In this document: piece by piece, positions 37,479 through 47,913 of the stretch
How positions within the stretch are numbered: position 1 is the first letter of the stretch
Layout of the letters: each line of letters begins with the position of its first letter
Assembly: GCF_000002985.6 (NCBI RefSeq)
Contig: NC_003283.11
Coordinates: 13,516,001-13,580,000 of the forward strand
From: Caenorhabditis elegans
Lineage: Eukaryota > Nematoda > Chromadorea > Rhabditida > Rhabditidae
Reading direction: 5' to 3'
DNA length: 64,000 nucleotides
Translations under genes and position numbers: made by a program
The notes under the pieces: model-generated
Seen by the model: the letters and a program-made list of their open reading frames with translations, nothing else
The model's database searches: none
What the model was told of the DNA's origin: nothing

Positions 37479-40384
37479 TTAGGCACGGGATACTTCACTT
37501 ATAACGCAATTCTTAAACGGTTTCCAGCCCCAAGGTTTTTCAAGTCGTCCTCGAAGCCCTCGATGGAGTCGATCACTCATTACAGCCAAAAACTCTGGAT
37601 AGGAAAGTGTTCCATCATTGTTCTCGTCAAAGATTCGAAATATCATTGAAACAACGACCGGATCCAATTCTTTTCCAATAGTACATCCAACAGCTCGAGC
37701 AAATTCCGGTTCCGAGACTGGTACATTACTGTTCACATACAAACGAACAGCACTTTGAAATTCAGCCAAATTATTCAGGAAACGACTGAAAGTTGCCCAT
37801 TGACTAAGACTGATGCCTGGCTCATCGTCATCTGATTTCTCTTGCACTCGTTGAAGATATTTGTGATAGTCATCAAAATTTACGATACTGTAACGGAGAA
37901 TGAGACGGGCGAAATCGACAGGTGAAATTGCGGTCTTGCCACGAGCGAATTCGTAGAACTCAATTTCCATTAGCTCTTCTTGTAGGTTTTCATAAAATCT
38001 GAAAAGAAAATCAAATTTCCTCTACGAAAGCTGGATTTTATGCTTTTAATTACCCTGACGCGAAATTTCGCGTTTAGAATATAGTACCCGGTCTCGACAC
38101 GACAATTTTTGTTAAATTCTAACTGTGTGCTTTAAGGACTACTGTAATTTCAAACTTCCATTGCTGTGGAATTTTCATCGATTTTTCATAGTTTTTTCTC
38201 AGACTATAATCTTCCTTTCAGTTTTTTTTTATTTAAAAGTATGTTTTGATGGAAAACTATGAAAAATCAATGAAAACTTCACAGCAACGAAAGTTTGCAA
38301 TTACAGTACTCCTTAAAGGCGCACACCAGTTTGTTTTTAACCAAAAATTGCCGTCTCGAGATCGGAAACCGTATTTTTGGCGCAAAATTTCGCTTCTGGG
38401 TAACATCAGAAAAGTGTACTCACTGCTGGAATTCGTCGAAGCTCAGCGTAGCATTTCCTCTCAAACCGAATAAATGTAAGAGCAACGTGGTATCTTGCTT
38501 TCGAACTTCTTCTTCACTTTTCTGAAAAGGTAATGGTTAGTAAAAGACACGTATCAAAGCTGGGGAGTTTGCATGAACATGAACGAGTCGGGTGCCTGAA
38601 AGTGTCGCAGCTTTTGAAGCAAACATTCGGGCAATCTGGAAAAATTGGAAAAGATTTGAGATATGGTGAAGAAGTTGGGATGATGTTTTAGTAGGAGAAG
38701 TGGGAGAGAAGAGAAGAAAAGAAGCGCGATATTCAACAACAAACAGGCGGGAAATTGGAGGATGGTAGGCACTGAAGTAATTTTTTTTAATTTTGAAGAA
38801 GAATCTTCAGTGCTTATCATACTTTCAAACTCTATGCATTTACACGACTCGGAACATGCAAACTTCCTGAATTAAATTCAATCTTACAGTGAACATAACA
38901 GCATACGAATCAGCTCCAGTGAAGAGACGATCAGCTCCAATGCGACTGACAGCGAAATGATAGTCGGCGGCGTCGAGTTGGCAAGACTAAACAACAGAGA
39001 AAAAAGAGAGATGAAGGAAAGTTAAAGCATCAAGTTTTTTGTAAGCATTTGTAGTGGAGATGAGTGTGTGTGTGTGTGAGTGTAAGTGTAAACGCTTACT
39101 TCTCGTCTATCCTCTTCATCTGAAGCTGTTGATGGTTGCACACGTGTCGTTGAACGCAGTGATGACGTTAGACTACGAATCTAAATTTATCAACATTCTA
39201 AATTCTAGGTTCTACATAAATATGATTTTTCTATTAAGATTTGAGTAGGGGATAGGGAAATTAGGAAAGAAAACTTTTCTGTTCTTCAAATGAGTACTAA
39301 AAAAATATTGAAAATCTAAAATTTAACATTTTTAACTGAAAAAAAGCAAAAAGAAAATGTTGAATACAAAATCCAAGAAACTAATATTACAACTATTCAG
39401 AAGCGGGTTGCATAAAAGGAGAGATACCATCGGCGCATGCTTTTTCTTCTTTTTTTTAATGTTTTTAACTGAAAAAATGTTTTCATCGCACTGAAACTCA
39501 CTCTATTAGAAACTTCATCGTCAATCGGGTTTTAAATCAAATCATATTAATGGGGTTAATATAATAAAACTTATTTGGGATGCAACTCACGCATTCGATT
39601 AATTAAAGTATTTTTTCATACAACAGCAAGCAAATATCGCACTTCTCTTTGCTTTTTCTCTTCAAATTTTGCAAACTAAAATATTAATTCAAAAAAACTC
39701 ACAAGCATAAATTCATCTCTATCGATGTTTCCATTGTCATCTTCATCGAACATCAAAAATGCTATTCTGAATGCAGCTTTTGACTCTGAAATTGAAATTT
39801 GATTGAAATTAGACTAAAATTAAAAACTAAAAACCGTACTTGTCAAAAGTGTAAGAAGGAATATGTATTCCGAGTATGAAATTATTCCGCTTTGATCCAT
39901 TGTTCGGAAAAAATGTTTTCCACCACTTCGGAATGGGGGTGTCTTTTTGAGAATTCGTTGAATATCCTTTTCCTTCAAAACCCTTCTATAAACTCGTTCT
40001 CTTGGAGCGTCCAGTGTTAGAGAATCGATGAAATCCATTGGGCTCATGTAGATAACATCATCATATTCAACTGAAGCAAATTGAAGAAATCTGAGTTCAC
40101 GTTTTGTGAGTTTATGGTCGGTTGTGACATTGTGGCGTGAAGCGTCGTCACTTCCATCTGTAACTTTATGAAAATGTTGAAGCAACGCTGTAATGAAGAA
40201 ACAAACCGAGAATTCCCGCTCTCGCCGTGTCAATTAATTGATAAGCACCAATTGATGTTCCGATTCCTGCGGCAGTTAATACGGCGACATTTCTAGCAGA
40301 TGTTCGTTCAACAATTCTTTGATTCAGAATATGCTGACGATGCTTCGTGGAAAATCCCCAAAATCGAGACAACACTCGCTTCAT
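37479..40384 (-). CDS. MICU2/3-like mitochondrial EF-hand calcium regulator
   Basis: Exons 40384-40249, 40187-39840, 39785-39703, 39180-39100, 38986-38888, 38521-38424 and 37998-37479 sum to 454 aa. The N-terminus MKRVLSRFWGFSTKHRQHIL is basic and lacks acids, as in a mitochondrial presequence; a hydrophobic stretch (AVLTAAGIGTSI) follows. Family core: YMSPMDFIDSL, KKTPPF, SYSEYIFLLTLLTK. Two canonical EF-hands: DEDDNGNIDRDE and DENNDGTLSYPE, with Ca-binding D/N/E positions intact. Known role of the family: intermembrane-space gatekeepers of the mitochondrial calcium uniporter. Weak point: the first intron (40188-40248) uses a poor donor, GTGCTT; the frame change there is real, but its exact site is inferred. 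Exon 39180-39100 (81 nt, phase 0 both sides) could be skipped without frameshift. Probably C56A3.6. Confidence 0.85.
38051..38402. mobile_element. Palindromic repeat element inside a MICU-like intron
   Basis: The ends are TACCCTGACGCGAAATTTCG and the inverse of GCGCAAAATTTCGC…GGGTA. Arms of ~160 bp pair imperfectly through CGGTCTCGACACGAC, GCCTTTAAGGAGTACTGTAA and GAATTTTCATCGATTTTTC. TA at each outer edge would fit a TA duplication. A degenerate copy lies at 33833-34360, and fragments of the CTCGACACGA motif recur elsewhere, so this is a dispersed family. Confidence 0.8.
39065..39078. repeat. Short GT dinucleotide repeat
   Basis: GTGTGTGTGTGTGT followed by GAGTGTAAGTG, lying in the intron just after exon 39180-39100 of the MICU-like gene (minus strand). 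Confidence 0.8.
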
Positions 40385-41159
40385 CGATTGTCTGAAATAT
40401 TTTTGATTGCAATTTCCGTTCTCTCGAAACGCCAACTGTTTTCAAGTGTTTGGTGTAATAAAAACAATTTCCTCTCACTGTCTCCCCTGTTACACGAAAT
40501 TTGTTCTTTCCGCTCTTTTAATGCTTAAAGTTTTACAACAAGAGTTTCGCTTAATGCTACGATTAAGTACTTTTCAATTTATCAATGAGACAGGTGTGAT
40601 CAAAAAATGATAAGAAAATAGTAAAATGGTTGAGAGAATAAATATTGGTAATAAAGTTTCTAGTGGTTTGGTGAAAAATTCAAGCTAAAATCTTTTGAAT
40701 ATAGAATGCAAAACATTTAGTTTGAAAAATAATTCAAAAGCAAGCAAAGAAAATGAAAAAAACTGAAATTGGAAAGCGGAAATCAACATTATCGGAAAAA
40801 AATATATTGTCTCATTTGTCTCTCTTCTCCGAGAGGAGTTCACAGGCGGAGTTTTCTAGGCCACCACTCAAGAAAAACGCGGCTGTTCAAATTTATTTTC
40901 CTTCATTAATGAGACGCCCGGCGCCAGCAGTCTTGTTTACCGCCCAAACACTACTATGGCATTGTTTCCGCTCTCTCAGTGTGCAAATTTCAATGACGAT
41001 GGTTGTTGGAATGCAAACGATAAGACGATGTGCGGTGTTATCTGAAACTGGGTAAGCAAGATTGGCACGTCCTAGGCCAAACACACACACACACACACAC
41101 CCATTTTACTCATTTCTGTCACCTGCTAAACAGGCAAAACTTTATTTTTTAACTGAAAA
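40385..41159. promoter_or_regulatory. Divergent upstream region of the MICU-like gene and cav-2
   Basis: 775 bp between two head-to-head genes. A 100-codon plus frame (40753-41055) is open and GC-richer around 40840-41040, but there is no acceptor linking it to cav-2, so I treat it as promoter sequence. A CA microsatellite occupies 41081-41101. ATTTCAG stands directly before the MICU-like start, compatible with trans-splicing. Confidence 0.45.
41081..41101. repeat. CA microsatellite upstream of cav-2
   Basis: About ten ACs in a row, 60-80 bp before the cav-2 start codon. Confidence 0.9.
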
Positions 41160-43801
41160 ATGACTCGTCAGAATACTTCCGAAAGTGACAACACACAACG
41201 ACCACCAATACCTCAATATGATACTGTTGACGTGAGGAATAGGTCAAATTAGACTCTAAAAATCAGTTTTTGTTCTAGGATATTGATGAGCTAACCGATG
41301 CTATGGATAAGGAAGATCATCACCATCATCACCACCATCATGAGCATCATCATCAGCATCAAGGCATTGCTCAATATGATACTGTAGAGGTAGGAGTACT
41401 GTAGTTTGTTTTGTAAATTGGTTTTTAGGAAGTTGAAACTTTGGAAACTGTACATCATCGAACCTCGTTGAATCAAGAAGTACCAACTCCTCAGAGACGT
41501 AGCCATCCACAATATGATAATCTAGATGTGAGAATAAATTATTCATCCTCTTCATATAATAAAAGTATTTTTAGGATATTGATGATCAAGAGTATATTAC
41601 TGAAGTTGAAGTGAAATCCAATAGAGGATCAACATTAACCACTCGTCCGCATGTTACTATCAAACAGGTCGAGAAATTGAGAAAAATTTCCAGAGTTTGT
41701 GATTTAAAAGTTATAGGATGAGATTGAGGATATTGGAGAAAGACAAGTTACTGTTATTGAAATCGCATCACAAAAAGGCTCAACAAAGAGGGTAGCACCA
41801 AGAAAAGTAAGTTTTTTTTCTATTTCACTCCTATCTATCTCTCTCACTGAAAAACTTCTATTATAATATTTTTGTCTTTCTTCCATTCTTCAAAATTTAT
41901 CTTTTGCATTCCAGTCTAGAAATGAAAACGATAATTTTTCTCATGTTTAATTGTAAAAAAACGCCTAGAGTTGCCACATTTTCCAAAATTGGAAGTTTTG
42001 AAAAGTGTACAACATTTATGTAGGTTAACCCTGTAGGCAATCTACAAATACAAATAGTTAAAATGTAATTAAAATATTAAAGTCTTAGAGTTAAAAGAAC
42101 GTCTTTTTGGTCAACTTCCAAAAATATGATAGGTGAAAACTGAGTAATTATCACTTTTGCTAATAAAAAGTTCAATTTTTTTGAGAATATTCACAAATTT
42201 GTTGTTATTTCAATTACATAAGAGTAGGAAAAATGTTTTTTAGAAAACTTTCACAGTGGTTTGGGAATAAAGTATTAATTTTCTGCAAACATGATTTATA
42301 ATAATCTATTTTTAGCTCACAGTGAAACATTCTTTCCCTCGAAAACAAAGAAAAACACTTAGTGTTATCAAATTCTTCTTGGCTTTATCTTTCATAGCTT
42401 TTCTGGTTTTTCTCAACAAAAAAAGGATTTTTAATATTCCTACAAAATCTGAAATTCTTGTTTTTTCCAGGACTACGCACCGTCAATTCCACTCCCAGAA
42501 CATCCTGCTCAACAATCTGCACCACCCACGCAACAATCTCGGTTTGATTTTCAGACTATTTTCTTCTTTTTCTTACTTTTGATGCCCGATATTTTTGTTA
42601 TGCTCTAATATGTAGAAAAATTTAAATATAACATAGATGAAATACATTATTTTGCAACTGAAAAAAAAAACCAAATTTTGAGTTTTTGCAATAGTATTGA
42701 GATATGTACATTTTCTTAAATTAAGAATTCTTCCAGCCCACAAACTACCTCACATAAGCCACCAAATCCTGAAATGGAATTTGACATTGGAGTTAAAAAT
42801 ATTGCTCCTGTACTTATTCATAAGATGAACATGGATGATCGAGACCCAAAAGATTCTGCACAGTATTTGAATGTAAGTTTTAAAACTGCAAAAAATGTAG
42901 GCCAAGTGTCTACGTCTGAGTGGAGACTACACTTACTACACACAAAATATGCCTACTAGTGCCTACTACCAAAAAAAGTGTGCAATTTTTTTTTCCAATT
43001 TCCAGTTGAATTGTTGAAAAAAATTGTGTTAAGAATAGCATTTTTCGGTAAGACGTAGGCATGCAGGCAGGCAGGGTAAGCATGCAGAAAAGAAGACGTA
43101 CCTATTTACATACTTGCCTTGGGTATAAGTTTGAATAAAAAACATGTAAGCCATAATGCGACCTAAGGCAGAGCTCTGCCTACCTCCACAAGTTGAAAAA
43201 TCAGGCAAGAAGACGTACCTACCTACCATGGCAGATTTGAGTTTTTTGAAATTTTGGGAAAAATAACCAAAATCTCGTTAGAATTTAATTTTCAAAATTC
43301 TTTGTTAAGTTTTCAATATTCAGACATCGTTCTTCGAAGTTTTCAACGAGCCAAGTGAGCAGTATCATAGTATTGCATGTGTCTGGACATTGTCTTTCAA
43401 AGTAGGTCTACTTGAAAGTTAAACTCTAATTGTTAATTTTTAGATTTTTGAAATAGTTCGAATCTACAGTTACAAGATTCTTACTCTTATTTTCGGACTC
43501 ATCATTGCATTTTTGGGCGGAATCTTATTCGCTTTATTTGCATTTTTGAACATTTGGATCTTCCGGGTAACCTTTTAAAAATCGATTTGATTTCATTATT
43601 AATTTCCTCAATTTTCAGCCAATCCTCATTCTGACCCGAATGGCTTTTGCACAGATTGTCTTGATTTGGCCAATGTTCTTAATTTACATAGTTCGTCCAT
43701 TCTTCTACTCAGTTGGAGCAATCTTTTCGACTGCACGACTACATACATCTCGTGGAGAACAAGTTGTGGAAGTATGGGAAAAACACATTCATCATGTTTA
43801 A
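41160..43801 (+). CDS. cav-2: Caveolin-2 homolog
   Basis: Exons 41160-41231, 41279-41389, 41429-41527, 41575-41667, 41717-41806, 42471-42541, 42737-42872, 43324-43401, 43444-43566 and 43619-43801 join to 351 aa. Caveolin features: the signature-like FFEVFNEPSEQYHS, an amphipathic scaffolding region, a long hydrophobic hairpin (residues ~265-300, LTLIFGLIIAFLGGILFALF…) followed by the conserved C-terminal membrane-attached domain (RMAFAQIVLIWPMFLIYIVRPFFYS). The long N-terminal extension holds an eight-histidine run (HHHHHHHHEHHHQHQ) and three QYD(T/N)(V/L)(D/E) motifs, each ending an exon. Caveolins shape membranes and support lipid and endocytic trafficking; worm cav-2 is linked to apical lipid trafficking in the intestine (established knowledge). 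Intron 42873-43323 carries a dispersed repeat. AATAAA at 43901. Confidence 0.95.
42897..43230. repeat. TAGGCAGG-type dispersed repeat in a cav-2 intron
   Basis: A cluster of GTAGGCCAAG, GCCTACTAGTGCCTACTACC, CGTAGGCATGCAGGCAGGCA, GACGTACCTATTTAC, AGGCAGAGCTCTGCCTACC and GACGTACCTACCTACC. Several halves are inverted, including the exact AGGCAGAGCTCTGCCT palindrome near 43165-43180. This is the largest copy of this family in the window. Confidence 0.65.
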
Positions 43802-43936
43802 TTTTATTTTTACCCCATGATCATTATTGGTTGTAACCGTTAACTGTATACATACAGTTTAACTCTGATACAAAACTGCGCCTTCCGTTTAATATTTTTA
43901 AATAAATTAATTCGATAGCATCAAACGCTGTACAGT

Positions 43937-44060
43937 CTTATATATATATAATAGAAAAACTATTAATTGGAACATTATCCCGGTGGGTCTCACCACGAGA
44001 CAAAGTTTATGGTAGCCACCGGCTTTCACCTTTGCCTTCACTATTATATATATATATATT
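43937..44060. repeat. Cruciform-capable element bounded by (TA)n arms
   Basis: The outer arms TTATATATATATAATAG and CTATTATATATATATAT are inverse copies. Between them, CCGGTGG (43980-43986) pairs with CCACCGG (44016-44022), and GTCTC (43987-43991) with GAGAC (43997-44001). The layout gives a nested stem-loop about 120 nt long between cav-2 and the PI4K gene. Its CCGGTGGGTCTCACCACGAG core resembles a dispersed nematode repeat motif; a structured RNA is possible but unproven. Confidence 0.5.
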
Positions 44061-44493
44061 TTTTTAATTTGTTGAAATAAAATATTCTATGTCTATTCTT
44101 TTAAATACGAATTTAAATACCTAACTTTTTTGTTGAAAGCAGAGAAAGAAAATTTTCTTTTTAAAAAGTATTTTAAAAAGTATTGCCAGATTTGCTGGTT
44201 ACGGTAAAAAAGTACGCAAACACCAAACGTGAAGTGCAGACATTGCGTTTTACCGTACTTCCGTGTTCTTTTTTTTTAATTAATTTATTTTTCTCTTTTT
44301 TACGTCACTTGTTGAATTTTTGCGATTTTTATTTATTTCTACATTTTCAATTGCAATCTCTTTGGATCAGATTGCGAAATTCTCTGCTACTAATGTAAAT
44401 TTTATTTATTTTCTGCAAAATTATTATTGTTCGTTTCAGAAGCCGCTACGATTACCTATCCGATTGCCGAAACAACGTTCTATTTGAAAATTA

Positions 44494-45958
44494 ATGGTAT
44501 TTTTCGTTTCCATGGTTAACCTTTCGTCTATTGTTATATTTTTCAGTCAGCCAATTCTACATTGAGTCATGTCGGGATTGATTCTGATAATGAATCTGTT
44601 TACGATCTGATGTCTTCGTTGGAGCATCGGAAGAAAGTCGATGATGAATTTCAATTAGTATTTCAAAAAGCGCAGGAAGCTATTAATAAAGGAATTCAAC
44701 CAAGTTTGATCCCCGAAGGCAGTTCTGGATCTTATTTTGTCTATGGATTGGAAGGAGAAATTGTTGGAGTTTTCAAACCAAAAGACGAAGAGCCATTCGC
44801 TTCTCTCAACCCAAAATGGCCAAAGTTTTTTCAAAGGTTAATATTTTTAAATTTTATAAACTTATAGCATTTTTTAAACCTTCAGAATGCTCTGCTTTTG
44901 CTGCTTCGGACGTGCATGCCTTATCCCTAACACCGGATACCTTTCTGAAGCCGCCGCTAGTATTGTGAGCGAGATGCTTCAGCTGGATGTTGTTCCAACA
45001 ACTCGAATTGTGAAGCTCGCGTCTCCATCATTTTTCTATTCTCGTTTCTTTGGTCATTATGATGTTCGTCCGAAAGAGGGAAGTTTCCAACTTTATGTCA
45101 ATGGCTATGAGAGTGGAAATACTGTTTTTGCTCGTTGGAATTATGACAAAAACTTGTTGAGTGATGAGGAAGGAGCTAAGTAAGCAAATTTGTGTTATTT
45201 ATTTCTAAATCTTTTAAAAGTATTTCAGGTTCCAACTTCTCTTCCAGAAAATGTGCATCGTCGACTACGTCATCAGAAACACCGATCGCCACATGGATAA
45301 TCTCCTAGTCAGACACGTTCCAGGAGAGGAGATCAATTTGGCTGCTATCGACAATGGATTGGCATTTCCAGTTAGACATCCGGAATGCACTTCAAGATTC
45401 CGCTCATTCCCGTTTCGTTGGTCCAATCTTCCATGGGCTCAAGGCGAGTTCGATCCGGTTCTCCGTCGTCACGTGCTTTCACTGCTCACTCCGCAGTTTG
45501 TTCATAGACTGTGCGTTGATTTGAAGGTAATCGAAAGTGATATTTCAAGAATAATTTTAAGGAAAAAATTAAATTTTTCAGAAACTTTTCCGTCACGGAA
45601 TCGCTAGCTCCAACTACATGCTTGTGAACAGCCAACTTCGTGTCGTTCGTGGACAAATTTGGAATCTCCGTCAGGCTATTCTCGCAAACGAATCGCCTGG
45701 TGAGATGGCTTGTCGTGATCCGATTATTGTCAGCCGAAGGTAAGATTTTCACTTTTCTCTAGAAAACTGCAATGCTACATTCTCATTTTCAGTTCAGACA
45801 TCGTAATGAGCAACCCACCACCGCCTCGTGGGATGATTGGTTTATTGTCAAGTCACCTAGCTACTCCAAACAACAACTCTTCTGATGTTACCATGAAAAC
45901 CGCCATTGAACACGAAAAAGAAAATAGCACGGTTCCAGAAAATCTTATAACATTGTAG
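44494..45958 (+). CDS. Type II phosphatidylinositol 4-kinase
   Basis: Exons 44494-44496 (only the ATG), 44547-44836, 44886-45179, 45229-45526, 45582-45739 and 45793-45958 join to 402 aa. The kinase is of the PI3/PI4 type: a P-loop-like GSSGSYFVYG, a Lys in GVFKPKDEEP (ATP-binding lysine), the Cys-rich CFCCFGRACLIPN matching the palmitoylated CCPCC region of the family, catalytic RNTDRHMDN, and the metal-binding AIDNG. Known reaction: PtdIns + ATP to PtdIns4P on Golgi/endosomal membranes. The coding start is inferred: the exon ending AATTAATG|GT joins to TCAGCCAATTC in frame, adding an acidic N-terminus; otherwise the first in-frame ATG is at 44610. AATAAA at 45972. Tail to tail with the ground-like gene. 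Probably C56A3.8. Confidence 0.93.
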
Positions 45959-45971
45959 TGAAGATGTGTTC

Positions 45972-45992
45972 AATAAAAACATTATTTTTATT
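45972..45992. terminator. Overlapping convergent poly(A) signals
   Basis: AATAAA on the plus strand (45972-45977) serves the PI4K gene. TTTATT at 45987-45992 is AATAAA on the minus strand for the ground-like gene. The two signals lie 10 bp apart, so the 3' ends of the two transcripts must overlap or abut. Confidence 0.65.
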
Positions 45993-46104
45993 ATTTACTA
46001 GTCTTGATTGGCACATAGTCGGAAAGTTTGTCGGTTTTTGGGGAAATGACAGATTGAAGCGGGGAAAATGATTGTAAACAATAAATTAACTATTTTTTGA
46101 GATT

Positions 46105-47913
46105 TTACAATGGACGCTTGTAAACAAAACATATGACACCATCCTTTTGAGCTTCGCAGTGCTCCGTCGTACTGACAAGATATGTGAAGCCTGTTGTTGA
46201 GCAGATGACGTCAACACTGCTATCTGGGAATTGTTGAAGAGCATTATCATGGATTGCTTTCTTCGAAGCCAAGGCATCATTTGCGGCAATATTCTGAAAG
46301 GATTTTTAATCTTACAAACTGTCATTCAAACACATACCGTAAGAACAAGCTTCTGTAGTATCTTGCTATTGCACTTTTCGTCGGTAACAGCAGTTTTTGC
46401 AGCTCGAGCCTTGAAATCTCCAGAACTGGCAGATTCATCGTCTCCATCATCTTCTGTTGCTGCTTGCTGTTGTGCTGCGATGTCTTCTCCTAGTTGAGCA
46501 TCCAATGGATTGGCTGTAGCTTCGACAGGTGGTGGTGGATTCTCAACTTGTTCCAATTCTTCTTCTACCAATTCTGTTGCACCTCCTCCTGGTACTTTTC
46601 TGCTTCGGAGCATGATATATTTAACTTGTTGTGTACATGGTTCCTTTGGTGAGTGGAAAACCTGATCGACCGGTGGCTCGCCTGCTGATGTCTCGGATGC
46701 TTCGTCAACTTGTGCAGCTGTGGCACCGGCTGCAGCGGCTCCACCCGCATATCCTCCACCACCACTACTTCCACCACTGGAATATCCTCCTCCACTGCTA
46801 CCTCCACTTGAGTATCCCCCACTTGGAGCATGTGAGAATGATGGAGCTGGTGGTGGTGGTCCACCGTATGATGGCGCCGGGAGAGATACTGGAGCTGATG
46901 CGAATCCTCCACTTCCTCCTGAAGCGTATCCACCGCCTCCTCCGCCGCCACCGCCTCCACATCCGCCACCTGAAACTCGAAGCTTATTGAATTTTCACCA
47001 AAGATCTGACGAAGCCTTACCTCCACCTCCTCCGCATCCACCGCCTCCTCCACCTCCACAACCTCCACCTCCTCCACATCCTCCGCCACCGCCTCCGCAG
47101 CCACCTCCTCCTGAAAATAGCAAATTTTTGGTTTAAGCTCTAGATACCTGACGTCAAAATTTACTTTGACGTCACATTTTTGGAGAGGAAGGTTGCCATG
47201 TTTTTCAGAGGTCAACTCGAGATCAGAACACTTTGAGTACCCGATACCAAAAATTATTGAGTTGCTAATTTCTCTAGGATTCGAAGTTGAAAAGCTTCTT
47301 ACCACAACCACCTCCTCCGCTTTGAACGTAGACTGGTTGAACTTGTGGACAATATGCTGCTGGTGGAGCTGGACATGGTTGTGGTGGGGGACACACTGGA
47401 CATGATGGTGCTTGTGGACACTGTAAATATATTTAATAACTGTGGGATGTCAAACTGCAATTTAGATTTAACTTTGGAAACTTGTTCGCCATTTCTCAAA
47501 AAATCCTAAACTTTGAGATCCTCAATTTCTATGTACATAGTTAAAATTACCAAAATATTAGAAAACGTCAAAATTTTAAGTTAAACAATTTGAGATTAAA
47601 ACAATTTTTAACTTATAGATATCTCGAGTTGAACATACCGCAGTCTTCTTTATTCTAGGTAAAGACCACGGTAGGTCGCGACAAGAAGACTAATTCATGG
47701 TTAGACGCTATTTAAATGAACACTAAAAATTAATAAACTAATATATTCGAAAATTCTTACCGCTGGAGCACATCCACAACTTGCTGGCTGTGGAGTTCCA
47801 CATCCACAGCAGCATCCGCCGCCGCCACCACCACCACCTCCACCCATTCCGAAGAATATCGCGTGACACAGTGTCAAAGTAGACACCGACAGTAATAAGA
47901 GTCGGAGCATCAT
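46105..47913 (-). CDS. grl-17: Secreted Gly-rich protein with ground-like (GRL) domain
   Basis: Exons 47913-47761, 47420-47303, 47110-47021, 46969-46338 and 46293-46105 join to 393 aa. MMLRLLLLSVSTLTLCHA is a signal peptide; upstream in-frame codons to 48015 are excluded for that reason. Then follow G10-CCCGCG, Pro/Cys-rich and GGGGCGGGG arrays, Gly/Ser stretches, an acidic linker and a C-terminal ground-like domain: DEKCNSKILQKLVLT…AIHDNALQQF…VDVICSTTGFTYLV…HCEAQKDGVICFVYK, with the expected Cys pairs. Family knowledge: hedgehog-related nematode proteins secreted to cuticle or extracellular matrix. The DNA repeats of GGN codons make open frames in all directions at 46565-47311; these are shadows. 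Divergent from the RRM gene by 1.95 kb. Symbol from memory of C56A3.1. Confidence 0.9.

Noticed and set aside
40753-41055. 100-codon plus frame upstream of cav-2 as an extra exon
   Set aside because: It ends at a plausible donor, but there is no acceptor before the cav-2 ATG, and the composition fits promoter DNA.
46565-47311. 248-codon minus-strand frame and long plus-strand Pro-rich frames
   Set aside because: They are other-frame readings of the GGN-repeat exons of the ground-like gene. The spliced frame gives a signal peptide and a proper C-terminal domain; these do not.
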